NCBI GenBank assembly: GCA_013397115.1
Contig: VWZW01004026.1
Location: 1,426,652 to 1,490,651, forward strand
Direction: 5' to 3'
DNA: 64,000 nucleotides
DNA from: Edolisoma coerulescens
Lineage: Eukaryota; Chordata; Aves; Passeriformes; Campephagidae
How positions within the stretch are numbered: the stretch's first letter is position 1; every line of letters begins with the position of its first letter. The notes beneath the pieces were generated by a model that was given only the letters and a program-made list of their open reading frames with translations, did no database searches and had not been told where the DNA came from. Positions 1 through 13,500 of this stretch are shown piece after piece. The position numbers were made by a program, and so were the translations under genes.

Positions 1-237
1 AATAAGCCTCAGCCTGGAAGAACTATTACTGATTCTCAACAACAAGAAATATTAGTAGAGCAGGTTATAAAAATAGGCTCTAAATTTGAAGATTCCTCTG
101 CACTGGAAGTTATTTCCACATGGTACCAGAATTTAAACGTTTTCCAGTTAGGAAAAAAAACCCAAACAAACAAGAATAGCCACTTCAGTTATTTTGGCTG
201 TTCCTGATTTTATTCCAGGTGTCTCCTGACCAATTGA

Positions 238-268
238 TGTCCCTTCCAACCCAAACTATTCTATGACT
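238..268 (+). mobile_element. CR1 LINE 3' tail, short fragment
   Basis: GTCCCTTCCAACCCAAACTA followed by TTCTATGA is the typical terminal segment of avian CR1. Only about 30 bp are recognisable. Confidence 0.6.
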
Positions 269-1454
269 TTTGAAAGAAGTTATGGAACTTGCGATAGTAT
301 GACACTCCAGCAGTTTCAGGATGAGAAATGGAAGTAAAAAGGCAAGAATACATATTGTGATATACATACTATTTTCTACTGAATGCCTACATAAATGTTT
401 TCCCTTTCCATACTTCATAAATAAGTCAGCAAAACAGTTTCTAAGTAAAGTCTCAATAAAAATACCATTACAAATTTCTGGTACATCTGATGGAAAAAGT
501 TCATAATTTATATTTATGGCTACAGTTTAACGTTGAAGTGATGTAATGTTGAAATAGCAGCAATATAATTTTGAAGAATTTAAAAAGAAATTAAATTAAG
601 AATAAATTAAGCATTTTCCTTTTTTTAATGAAAGAAAAAAATTGTTTCTAGTCTAATATTTCAATATGAAAAACTAAAAGGAATTAAATCAAAAAGATAT
701 GGTTATTCTTGCCCTTCACTGTAACTTGAGCATAAGGAGAGGTCACCCTGCCAAATCTTTTATTAACTGCACACAGGTGTGATGCTGCTGTGGTGTCTAG
801 ATTTGTTCACAAATGCACTGATTCTAAAGACTTGCATGGGTGGGTGCAAAGAAGGCACAGACGTAGTGTGATTTTTCAGTTCATCACCTTCAAACCCCAA
901 AATATGACTTTGAATAAATCATACTAATCAACACATTCCTATAAAAGAAATTAAGTAATTTCCACATATATTTCTAATGACAAATGTAAAAGGTCCCACA
1001 CTAAAACAAAAATTATGAAACCTCATAATTTTAGAGAAAATATATTTCTTGATTAAACATTCATATTCTTAGGTATCACAAAATTTTTCTTCTCAGATAT
1101 CAATTATAAAATAAATGTATTTTTTTTGGAAAAAGTTGACAAACACTGCAACGAAGTGTACAAGAAGCAAGTGTATCTTCCAGCGCCACGCTGAGAAGGC
1201 TGCAGGATGAGATGCTACTTTGTATCCTTAGAATGTTAGTGCTATTAATAAGTACAGCATTGGAAACAACCTTTTCTGCCGCTCCCTTCTACCCTAAGAA
1301 TAACAGTGTCTTCCACAAGAATACCCATGCTCTACAGAAGGGATTGTAACAGGAGCGTGATGTAACTAGTGTGTCATCTGACCACACCTAAAGCACGAAA
1401 GATGTCTAAATTGGTACTACAAAAATTGCCTACCCCATTACCCCATTCTGGAAC

Positions 1455-1487
1455 AAAAAAAAAACCAAAAAAACAAAAAAAAAAAAA
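1455..1487. repeat. A-rich low-complexity tract
   Basis: Runs of A broken by single or double C. No recognisable retrotransposed sequence precedes it on either strand. Confidence 0.85.
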
Positions 1488-4281
1488 TTGCAATTTTTCA
1501 CAGTAAGTGAACATTCATAATTCTCCTTTCTGATCTAAAAGCAGCTATTTCTTTTACTAGGATAGCATAACTGCTGTCCATCAATATTCAAACAGCAACA
1601 ATGACTGCCACAAAAACCTTAATCACTCTAAAAACAGTAACTGAGTTAAAAAGCAGTGGGTTGCTCACTTTTACATGAAACACTATCTCTCTAAGGCTGC
1701 CATTCTCAATAATGAAAACAGCTTGTATGTTCGGCACTTTAAGTGACAAAATTCAGCAAGATGGAAGCTTCTATGTTATTAATAAAAAGAATGTTTTTAT
1801 TTAAGTTTAAATATCTGGACTTCATCTGTATCTATTTCAGAAAAGAAGCTACAATAATTAGGTCTTTGAATCATCAGATTATAAATAACATCCGAAGAAA
1901 GATGTGTTCCTGATTTTTTCCTGTAGTCCAAAATGAAGATGAACATCAGCAACATACAGATGTTGAAAATTAGTGTCTTAGTACTACTTATAGGTCAACA
2001 GCAGTTAAAGAGGCCATAAAAAGAAAGAATGTATTTAAGATCTTTCTCTACACTCCTGTGATTATCTTGATTAGGACAGTTGCCCTTACCCAGGATTAAA
2101 GGAAAATTGGAAACCAGAACACTTTTATATGCAGGAAGTCAAGCATTTGCCCATTTTTTTTTTTTTTTGTTTTAGTTAGGATAAGTGTAATTTTGGTGGG
2201 TTCGGTTTGCAAGAATCTCTTCTTGCAAACTTTTACTCTATATTTTTTTAACCTACCTGTTATTAGAAAAATTAATCACAGCTTCAAAAAAACCATTATT
2301 AATCACCCAAGACTATCATATAAATAAGAGAGCACCAAAAAGAGATACACATCTACTTCCAACAATATTACTGAAGAGCACTGGAGAACAGGAAAAAAAA
2401 GCATTGGTCTGGGCAGAGTGTCAGGCAGATGTCTTGAATTAAAATTGTGGTGCAAATCACTTTCAGTTATGACAGCAGGAACAGTATTTGTGGATGTACT
2501 CATATGTCACAAATAGGCTGCATGAACTCAAAGAGGATGTAAAAGAGAGCTGACATTCATCTAAAGACCCCGACCTTTTTTTTTATAATTTAAAATACCC
2601 TCTTATTAAAAGTGCAAAGCACAGTTTTCCTGGTTCTTTCCATACAGTCTCACAGCTATGCTTATTAACATTTCAAAGTTTACCTGTCAGCAATGGTCTG
2701 AGCAAGAGGTGAAGGCCCATGAAGACAACAGGACACATCTGACGGTCAAGATTGTCACAAATGTCATGCCCCTAAGATAAACCACACTTCTTGCAGTACA
2801 TCTATTCCAAAAAAACTCTACCACAGAATCCCTCAGTAATGAGGAGCCCCTTGGTACACGAAGCTATTCTAACTGTACCCTTGAGAGCCCTTGAGTTAAC
2901 ACATACGCAAGGGACTGCTAGGGGTTAGCCTGAAAAGTATATCCATTTCACAGAAAAGATTACTACTGAATTGACTGAGTTTTATTTTGAATGGTTATGT
3001 TCAATGGGAACACATAATGAGAAACCTGAGTCCAGTTAAAACTTTGTTTTCCATATCGTGACTAAAGCTTTGGCTGTGTTGTTGTACAACTTTTTCACCG
3101 AAATAGGACATTGCTTATTACCTGTGCTCTGGTTTTGTCAGGGACTTGAGTACCCTCATCATTTCTAAAGAAATACTAAGGCTGATGTCTATACATTAAA
3201 TAATATTTACTCTCTCTCTTAACACCTTCTTTTAAAGTTTAACTTCTTCACATTTTTCAACAATTTAGAAAACTGCTCAGCACAATTTTGTACTGTTTTA
3301 GATTATCCTCTCTCTAATGTATTCTGCTTAATCTAATTCTCTCTTTCTATTCTTAGTGACTTTCCATCATACTTAAGCACAGGAATGCCCAGCAGAAATG
3401 AAAGGATGAACTTTCACAATATCCAAGATTCTGTCATAGATAAGCCAAAGAAATACATGCTGTATTGTTTAACTTGCCCTAAGTTGATGGCTAGCATTTT
3501 TTTTGATCTAGAAGAAATGGGCAGAGCAAAAAAAACACAGAACAAAAACCACTTTGTGGAAACTTCATTCATTAATGCAATTCTGACAGATAATATGAGC
3601 AGCCACAAGGTTAATTTAAAAAATGTAAAATATTGGTAGCTTAATCCCTCACCCTAATGTTTGTGACAATTAAATGAAGATGGCAGTAATACATGAAAAT
3701 TTTGTGTGCAGGAGGGGAAATTAAAGCAAGACAACCACATTTATGTATGAAAATATCTGTAAGTAAGGATCCCTTCACCCTTACAGTAGCATCTTTATGT
3801 GTAATCTGAGAAAAAAAGTTTAGTTTTACAGTGCAAGCATCCAGTCAGAAATTGTTCTTTGGTGAGATTTTTCCATTCCTTTCTCTGTTAAACCTCCACT
3901 CCCTTCCTTGCCTAGATTTGAGAGACACAATTTTCTAACACAAAAGAAGTTCTGTTCTCCACCCCTCTGAATTTAGCTATGAGGACTCAGCTTTAATAAT
4001 CACTAAAAACTGTGTTGTTGCTAATGAAAAACATGCTTTAAAAATATGAATTTGCAAAGAGAAGAAACATGCAGGCAGATTTAGATATCAAATTAGAAAT
4101 AGAAACTATCTATAAACTAATATCCTAACTCAAGCATACTAAGATTACTGATAAATTTAGTTTTATACATGGGTGGTGCCTACCATCAGCCTATCACAGT
4201 GATAAGCTTTGAATCTCTTAGTGCCTTGAGTTCTGCTGTTCTACAAACAAGGACTGAAAGCTAAGGCCTGCTTATACCTGA

Positions 4282-4305
4282 ACAGGTGATCAGCTTTTCA
4301 CCTGT
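4282..4305. repeat. Inverted repeat with two E-box cores
   Basis: ACAGGTGA and TCACCTGT flank an 8-base spacer. Each arm carries a CAGGTG/CACCTG E-box. It is short and may be chance. Confidence 0.5.
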
Positions 4306-6019
4306 CAGAGTTGGGCTAAGGCCAACATCATTGTGAGTGATTGTCTTAACCAAGTACCACTTTGTCTCCTGTTAGAAGTTTATGTTACAGGTGAAGTTTT
4401 ATACAGGTAATATAGTCTTGAAAAATGTTAGTAATTAAAATTAATTACAAAAAGTCTTACAGAAATGCTTAAGGAAATTTGTAATCATATCTGTACATCT
4501 AGAGATTTTATCTAAAAACATCAAAGGATCTGTGTAAAATGGTCGCTTGTGATATGTCTCTGAAGACTAAGAAATATTCAATATACAGCTTCTATATCAC
4601 ACCTTCCTGCTCAATTGTTTGTTTTTCTTCTCTCTGCTCACCCTCTGAGAGAGCTAATAAAGACAGAAAGGTGGTAAGAAAGGAAAACGCAAGCAGTTTC
4701 TAAAAACCCAAAAAAACCCCGAACATTATACTTTTCTGGTATTTTGATATATTATTGTATTGTAACAATTTAGTTTACTACAATGAAAAGATTTAGTGAA
4801 AATTTATCATATTTATCTTTTTATGCTAAAGCAGACAAATTGAAATGTAGACAGAATTGTGAAGGAATGACAGGACAAAGTGAGATGGAAATTGTCTTTT
4901 GACTTTTCAAATAAGCAAAACAAGAAGCTTTCCAAGTAAGTGATAGTTTTGTCTAATGTATATGGTGTTTAGAAAAGCAATTATAATTCTGCTTTCAGAA
5001 CACCGGATATAAAAACATTTTTCTTAAGGAAAAAACCTAATGCTGCTTTCTGTTAAATTTGTCAGTATTTGCTTTTATTCATCTGGCAGTAAGAATTACT
5101 GCTGATGAATGTAAGTGGTAAAAGTTTGCCTTCAGCTAAGTATATCTGTTGGCAACCCTAAATGTGAGTGTTCTAATTGTCAACAGTCCCATGACTGAAA
5201 GAACAGATTTAAGAGATAGAGCATTTCTTTTCCCATTTTTTTTTCATATTCACATGTTTTCTATGTTTACTTTTTTTTTATACCTGTGGCTGATTCAAAC
5301 CACTGAGGTCAGCCTGAAGAAGTTAAACTTGTTAGTTTAACTTATGTGTGTTTTGACTTGGTCTTTATTCACAATTAAGTGCAGTGTTCTGCCATGTATG
5401 TTGAGAAAAAAAAAATCTCTTCACTATAGAAAAAAAACCCCCACACTCATGTACATGACTGTGGGCATATTTTTGTTAAAATTACTGTTATAGTCTGGCT
5501 ACAAAGTATTTTAATTTATATGAAAATATAAATTAGACGGCAAGGTGATATTCACTGAAAAAGTAGATGACACCTACCGCCTGCTGATTACCATTCCTGA
5601 AAGTTGTGTGTGTAAAAAAAGGAGAATATACAAGACTATAAAGCAGAGATAACACAAATGAATAAAAAAGATGTATAAACCTGAAATTAATAGGCTTTCA
5701 TACTCAAGAAAACACCCAGGAAATAACAAAATCACCTCATCTTTGAGATGACCTTTTTCTTCCTTATTGGCTTTAGCAAGTGCTAGATTCCAAGAGGAGA
5801 CACATGACATCAGGTTATTTAAAATCCCTCAAACGCTTTTGGCTTTAAGCCATTCTTTATGTAAACTGAGATCTGGATAATAAATAATGAATTCTTCTTT
5901 ATAAATCTAAATTAATTTGTAATTAATTATTATTGTCTTTAGTTCTTATTTTTTCCTGTTTCAACATCACATATAATTAGAGCAAGGAAGGAAAATTAAG
6001 CCGGTGAAGGATAAGTAAG

Positions 6020-6476
6020 TCCTGTGAGGTGTGGCTAAGGGAGCCGAGGTTGTTTGTTGGAGAAAAGCAAGCTCAGGGGAGACCTTATCACTCTCTACAA
6101 CGGCCTTAAAGGAGTGTGTAGTCAGGTGGAGGTTGGTCTCTCCTCCCAATAAACAAGTGACAAGACCAGAGGAAATCACCTCAAGTCACACCAGGGAACG
6201 TTTAGATTGGGTTTTAACAAAAATTTCTTCACTGAAAGGGCGGTCAGGCATTGGAAAACGCTCCCAGGAAAGTGGTGGAATCACCATCCCTGGATGTGTT
6301 CAAAAGGTGTATGGATGTGTCAATGTATCAATAATCCTTGTGGGTTCCTTCCAGCTCAGGATGTTCTATTCTTTCATTCTATGTTGCACCTGGGGATATG
6401 GTTTAGTGGTGAACACAGTGGTGCCACGTTATTGGTTGGACCTGATGATCTTAGAGGTCTTTTCCAACTTCTAATA
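6020..6476 (+). mobile_element. CR1 LINE, 5'-truncated 3' end
   Basis: The segment follows the CR1 3' consensus in order: the GGGGAGACCTTATCACTCTC block, the TTTAGATTGG block, CTTCACTGAAAGGG, the GTGGTGGAATCACCATCCCT block, and TTGGACCTGATGATCTTAGAGG-like sequence ending TTTTCCAAC. The terminal ATTCTRTG repeats are decayed. A 147-codon open frame here is a chance frame in the element. Confidence 0.92.
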
Positions 6477-9400
6477 AATTCTAATTTTATCTGATCTGAA
6501 AGATTATTATCTTCCACAGCTTGAAATTCTGAGCAATACATGAAAATACAAGTTTAATTAGCAAGCAGGATAGAGAAACTGGAAAAACTGCTTTCAGCAG
6601 ATTATAATGCTGTGGAGGTCTGATTGTCATGTTGAGTGTGAACACCTGCATTAGTATTAAATGCTTTTACTGCATTTCCTGCTGCGGGTCTCTCTGGTCA
6701 GCTGTGAGGACACTCAGCCAACTGAAGATCCTTTCTGTCAGGGTAAAAATGCCAATGGTCCCTGGCTTGAGTGCTTTGCACTAGAGCTCTAGATTTCTCC
6801 AGAAGGATCGAAAATTACTTCCTTCCAATCCTCTCCCAGTCACTTGATACGTTCCCTTTGTTCTCTCTGACCTGTGCAATATGTTTAGATGAAACCAAGG
6901 AGATACATGACAAAATTTCCTCTCCTAAAATTCTTTCCATGTTTTTTTCATAAAGGGCTGAGCACACAGTTAACTTGCACTAGCGTAGTTTACTAGCATG
7001 TAACGTTTCATCAGAGTTATGTTTGACTAAAATAAAATACTTTCTGTGCCCGAGGAAGACTAGATTAAACCGAATCAGAGAGAGCATAGATAGAAACCTT
7101 TTAACTCCTAACTGAGGCTAAAAAGCAGAAAGTATTATGATTCTGGTAATGTTTTATAGTACAAAGGAATTACTGTCACCCAGTGCCAACAACTGCAACT
7201 AGAAAAGAGGTGGTGATAGCTTGTTCCTACTTTACCTGTGTCTAGTATTTTAATGTTTGAAGACACTGAACAATTTTGCATTTTAAGTAGATGTTCTGAT
7301 TAGATGTCCTGTTCAAGCCTTGCTAAATGTATCATCATCTAAATACGTGAGAGAAGCAAGATCTTTGGGAGAGGCAACATATCTTCAAAAACCTTGCCTA
7401 AAAAGATTTTTTTTTTCCCAAGAATATAAAAATGTCTATCACAAAATATTAACTACCTTTGCAAATACTTTCTTACTCAAAAGTTAGGCAGTTATGTATT
7501 TTATAAATCTCTCAACATATATATGATGTGTCAGTTGCCATACTAACATAGCAAACAAATAAAAGTCAACGGAATACAACAAAGAAAGAGAATAGGTTAT
7601 CTTAATATCAGGCAGGATAAGATTACAATCAGGCTTTCTGTATGTTTCCTGAAGTAGACTACAACTGAAGTTAAAAGCTATTCTATTATGTCTTTTTTTT
7701 TTCTGTCAGCACATAACTAGAGTTGAACTTGTTTCTGCTAATAGTATTAATATTCTAAAATAGGAGTAATTGAGAACTTTAATAGACATAGGTAATAAAG
7801 CAGTTTAACAGGTATTTATGTTATCTATGTAAAATTTTGCTGAACTCAAGACAGTCTTTGTTTCAATAAAATCTTCCATATATACTATGATACAAATAAT
7901 TTGCAAGCTTGCAAAACTGAACTGCATTGAGTTATGGAAACAACTGGAATTTTTGAGAATAATTTTGTATTTATATTGTTGTGTATTGAATGTTTAAAAT
8001 AACAACTATTTTCATATCCATTTATCTTTATTTGCTTGTTCTGATGTGATCAAACATTCTTGAGGAAATACTTGCTTCTGGAACAATAATTGTGCGGCTG
8101 ACATAGTTTTTTATAAATCCAATAAGGTATGGAACTACAGTTTTGGATTCTGACACAGAAATCTTGGCTATAGTTAACACTAAAATGATGGCTTTTGTCA
8201 CAATGGCAAAATACAAAGGGAAAATGTTGTAAATGGAAAATTTTTCACTTCTCAATAAAACGAACTCAGCAGAAAAAATGTTCTGGGACAAATCAGGACA
8301 TGTGCTATCATTTCTAGCCATGTGAAAAACATCTGTGCCGTCACCTTTTGAAGGCTGGACTTTAACATATTGGTGTTTTCAGATGTTTGTTGCTCAATTA
8401 TTTGGCTACATTCTGGAAGGGACATTCCTGGATATTTCCAGGTAGTAGAAATAAATCATGGTTCAAATTGACTCCACGTGGCTCCTGCATGGGAAAAGAT
8501 TAAATCAGCTCCTGTATCAGTTATATTAACAATTTTTACGGTTTAGTTAAAGAGTCTTTATTGGAGCTAACCAGTGAAGCTGAGGTAGTGGTACTGGCAC
8601 TTGGGCTTAAGAATAACCTTTTTAAAATGGAGGATATCAAGGAAATTTTGATAAACAGTTAAGTAACTTGATAAATTATTTATCCATAATTATGTTTACC
8701 AGACTTAAAAATTAGTAACAATGTTTTTCTGTGCTGTGGAACACGATGTACTTTATGCATTGTGAGTCAGACAATGGTATCCAAACTCACTGTTACTGTA
8801 TGATCACATAAAACATTTGTCCTGTCAAAATAAGCTTAAAAATCAAATATCATATAATGAATAAGCCAGAAAGCTTGCCTAGTTCATTTCCAGAAATGGA
8901 TACCGTGAGCAGACATTGAAGTGTGAAGATGAACAAAATTGTTCATGGAATTACAGCCAGCCTGAACCTGTCATGAGATTGGGCCAGGATTGTATTTTTT
9001 TCCAATTCAGTCTATATTGGATATTTTAAATCAAATCAATACAAACCAAAACTGTATTACAGAAATACACTTACTTGCATGCAGGTATTTAAAAATATAT
9101 TCTTGGCCTTTGTTACCTTCAACAGTTACCTTTCATTATCGTACCTTGATATTTGGTCATGACTTCATACCTGGATTCAGGGACATGAAATTCCCAGCTA
9201 GACTTTGAGTAGGTTACATTCATATGATGAATCCAGTGTCTTAAAAATTTATACTATGTTCTCTTGCCCTTTATTTTCCCTCTCTCTGACTTTGATATTT
9301 TGTTTCACTGCCTTCTTGGCTTCTATACCAGTACTTTTCTCACAGTAACTTTTCTCATTAGTAGCTGTGTGACTCTCTGCTGCAGGGTTCAGCTGTCCCT

Positions 9401-10201
9401 GGTTTGTATAGCCCCTCTGCCTGACCTTGGCTCTGGTTCACTGAGAAAATTCTTGTTGAGGTGTGAGAAAGCAGGCGAGCTAAAATAAGCAAGATATGGA
9501 AAGTAAAAACAGATGGAAGCACAACTGCTGGAGCAGCAACAGCTAAGAGCTCCAGGACTCAAAAGTACTGAGTAAAACTGTAAGACCTTCCCCTCCTGCC
9601 AGCTCCAGGGAACTGGAAGACAATAACCCAGCAGCAACAACAGAAGCAGCAGCAGGGCAGGTCGGCTCATTTGGAGAAGCCTGGCCCTTCCCCAAAAAAC
9701 AACTTGTCTGGTCCAAGAGGACTCAGCCGTTTGCAAAGAGGTTGCAAACACCTAACCTAAGAGCTTACTACTTCTAGCCTGCTGTCACATGTGTTCACAA
9801 AAAATCCCTTCTTACCTCTCAGCTGTATCTTGCTGGAGTCTCATGGTGAAAGCTGCCCAACTGAAGCAATGAAAGAGGGTTTTTTACAGTATCTAAGAAA
9901 GGATGCTGTGGCTATTGTACAGTCAACAAAACTTTTTCCTGTCCCATGAGAAATTAAACTAAAAAGCAACTATTATCTGGAAATTTCTAACAATCAAATG
10001 TAAAAATATAGAGCAGAAATTTAGAAAGGATAAAATGAAAGCACTCAATGTCCTTTAGTAGCCATCTCAAAATTCTATGTTGGTGACTGAAAACGTAAAG
10101 ATATTTTATTAATATTCAATGTAATATAATTTTTAGAATTTAGGCCCCCTTTTCTCTGCACCCATGATACACTAATTGAATACAAAACTTTTGCATCAAC
10201 A

Positions 10202-10273
10202 GTTTTGTTGCTGACATGCATCCTTAGTGAAAAAACAGGTTTTTTGCTGACATGCATTCTCAGTGAAAAAACA
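10202..10273. repeat. 36-bp tandem repeat, two copies
   Basis: Two adjacent 36 bp units share TTGCTGACATGCATYC and AGTGAAAAAACA; CTGACATGCA recurs at 10211 and 10247. A third, decayed piece follows (CTGAAACGCAT). Because 36 is a multiple of three, the minus strand reads a 12-residue repeat, VFSLRMHVSKKP, but no gene is evident. Confidence 0.85.
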
Positions 10274-10486
10274 TTTTTCTGAAACGCATTTCTATCTATT
10301 TGGATTTGGTGTGGGTGTTCCATTAAAATAAAGAAGACTAAGGCATGCTATCCATAGAACACTGAAGTTTTTAAAAGCCTCCTAACAACACTCTGGAAGG
10401 ATCCACATAGAAATTAATTTTCAGCTACTGGCACCTATGTTCTCAATGTAAGCAGCCAATAAAATACATCTAAATCAGCATGAAGT

Positions 10487-10514
10487 AATTCATACCATTC
10501 TGATGGTATGAATT
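10487..10514. repeat. Perfect inverted repeat, 11-bp arms
   Basis: AATTCATACCA and TGGTATGAATT are perfect reverse complements separated by TTCTGA. It can form a hairpin; no gene or terminator context is present. Confidence 0.9.
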
Positions 10515-13500
10515 CTTAAATCCGGTTAAGAAATTCCAGCAGGTAGGTGGAAACATAAGATTCTCAGAGTACCTAAGTTCTTGCAAGTTAATGTTAGCAT
10601 ACTGTTTCCCTTTCTTGAAACTAAGACCATAAAACACAGTGACTGTGACTTCTCACAAGGAAAGTCTCTGGCACAGCAGGTTATTAAAGTCTGTCCTTTA
10701 AATCCTACTCCAGATTTTATGTGGGGCACCCATCTCTCATATTTGCCTTGATGTTCATGAATATTTCAAATTCATCCATACTGTATTATGAGGTTTAATG
10801 ACAAAACTACACTTATAAAGACAGATGTTATTACAAATACAAAAAAAATTGTTAAACTGTATAAACAATGGTATCAGGGAAAATTTAACATTGGGATAAA
10901 AGAATGACAGAAATTATAAAAATCTCTTTTTCATATAATGTGTCAAATTTTTCCACATTCCCCTTTCACTCTGTAAGTACTTAAACTCCTTAACACTTTT
11001 TTTCATATTGATATTGGTCTAATGCATGGAGTATCCACAGATCATATACAATACTAACTTATTTAACTCAAAGCCAACATAAATCTTCTCCTAGTGCGAT
11101 TTTTAATTAGATGTTTGGTTTATATGTTCATATTTTTCAGAGCTAATGTTTTATACTAAAACAGCATAAATTTCCTCTCATGAGATTTCTCAGTGGAAGG
11201 GATTAGATCAGCCTTTAGAAATATTAGATCCCGTAACAACCTTATGATAATCATATTTTCTGTGCCTTTGCAGATGAAGTAAATGCATATAATCTATGTC
11301 ACACAGGAAGTAAATAACAGATGATATGGAATTCAGACTCCTAGATGCTGTCAGATTAGAATCTTTAAAAAATGTGCAGAAACCCAAATCTCAGATATAG
11401 GAGAAAAAGAGAGTGCCAAAACAAGCAAATAAATTTGAAAGACTATAAGTAAAAATGCTGGGAGGGTCTTTTTATTCTTGAAATTCAATCAAGACTGTAT
11501 GATTGCCTGCCAGAACATAATGTTTTCAGGTCAATAAAAGCAGAATAATTTCTCACACGAACGGAAGAATCAGAACAGGATAACAGCAACCCTCAAAAAT
11601 ATTTTTACCAGCTATCTCATTTACTCCCCTATTATGTTAGCTCTTCCAGTTTCTGCTGCTGCTAATAATCACAGGATGCCGACATGTGTACAACTAGTTT
11701 CTGCCAATCCAAGCAAACCATAGAAAGCATGCTGTAATTTACAGTCCCAAGATGTTGACAGACTGGTTCACCAGCCAACAAAACATTACTCTCTTTTGCA
11801 GCTTCAAAGCCTGGAAGGAGGACATAGAGTTCTGTGAAAATCAGTGGGATGCTGGAAAGTTAAGGCATAAGCTATACTGTTCGTTACAAAGATGCTGGCC
11901 ATCATTCCGGAGGGGATATCACAGATCTAACCTCAACAAAACATCTGGCAACAGGGCTGTGTTCTACACAGGCTGTAAAAAAATAGGCTGAGAAAGCTTT
12001 TCTTAGGGGCCTCAGCCTGGTGTCCAGCTGTGTGTCATTTTTGTGTACTACGAGTTATGTAAAACAGTAATATTCTATTCATGTTTATGGTCTCTCTAAT
12101 TCTGTGCCTTGTGCAGGTGTTTTTCTGATGAGTATGTACTTTGAAATGTTGGTACTTTGAGACAGCATTTAGAAAATTCTTCTGTAATTGGTTTTTTGTC
12201 AACCACATGAGGTTGGAAACCTAAAAAGCTCTCTAGCTTGCTGTTGAAACTCTTGTCTAGCAAATGCTGAATTTTTGCATGTTTAATCATGTCTCAAACC
12301 CCAAAAGGGATAGATAATATGTTCATACCTTCAGATTACATTCAAGAAAAACAAATCTTACTTTTTGAACCATGGGAAAACATTAACCCTAATTCTAAGG
12401 TCCAACCTCAGGACAACAGAAGATGACAAAGCTAGGACAGAACAAAGGCCATCACAGTGCAGCACTGGATGTTTAGTTACAGAAAATCCATGGTTATATT
12501 TGCTTGGATGTTTCAAACACAGAGAATGATCTCTGTGAGTTCTGCTGTACCCTTCTATTCACACAGAACAATCCCACTTGCCGCAGCAGGGCTGCTCTCC
12601 ACCTCCCATCCCACAGCCCTGCTCAGCCCACCCATGGGTCCAAGGAGATGCCCAGTGCTGGGGCAGTGGGATGGGCATTGGCTGACATGCACTGCCCTGA
12701 CAGACCCCCACACTGAGCCCCCCCTGCCCTGCCAGCCCCCTGGGGCCACCAGCCCTCACAGTGGCCTGAGGGGGTCTCTCCCTCGTTGTTTCAGTCTCAG
12801 AGGCTGTCGCTGGATGCCCTGGGGGAACATTTCTCAGCTCTCTGGCCTGTCTGCAACCAGAGAAAGATGTCCTGCTGGTGAGATGGTGAATGGGACATGG
12901 TTTAAGCCCTGCATAACATAATGCAGTGGCTTTTTTAAAAGAGGACAACGCTTCTCAAGTGGAAAGTATACAGAGAGATATAATATAGAAAATCATAATA
13001 GTTACCAGCCCAAGACGTTGGTTTTCTTTAATACAGTGTCTGTTTTTTATCACAGCAATTATATTAGCACCCGACAATCTACTTGCATCCTGTTGGCTCT
13101 ACAAATAGAGCTCTGCAGATGTTTGCTATTATCCACAATTTAGAAACTATTTTACCAAAGACAAAAAGAACGCTGGGAATTAATCACCCTCTTTGTCAAA
13201 GGGCCCTTGAAGAAGCAAAAATGTCAGAACCACTGCAAAGAAACAAAAAATGTGTTTGAATGTCCATCTAAACCAATACAATATTGTTTTTATTAAAACA
13301 AAAATTTACTTTTCTTTCAGTTTTTTTTACCATGCAAGCATATTACAGCCCATGCTACAGCATGTATATAAACCCCCTCCATCAGAAGGAGAAAGAAAGT
13401 ACACAGGTATTCGGAGCAGACCAAGGAGTAACAAATTAACCTATTCAGTTCAAGAAGGGTGGTGGCCAACATATTCAGTGGCACATAAACTTGCATGAAC

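Larger units (their letters stand above)
269..6019. other. AT-rich DNA, no gene seen
   Basis: Open frames are short (at most 84 codons) and not protein-like. Apart from the A-rich tract at 1455 and the inverted repeat at 4282, I see no recognisable element. If mammalian gene order holds, this could be intron of a minus-strand CCDC102B. Confidence 0.6.

Noticed and set aside
6031..6494. Overlapping + strand open frames of 147 and 95 codons
   Set aside because: They lie inside the 3' end of a CR1 element, beyond the reverse transcriptase coding part.
8028..8321. 97-codon hydrophobic minus-strand frame
   Set aside because: It has an ATG but no recognisable family, no neighbouring exons, and AT-rich composition that favours Ile/Phe/Leu codons.
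12457..12948. Open frames of 129-154 codons on both strands
   Set aside because: Several frames are open at once in a GC-rich patch, a composition effect. No recognisable protein.
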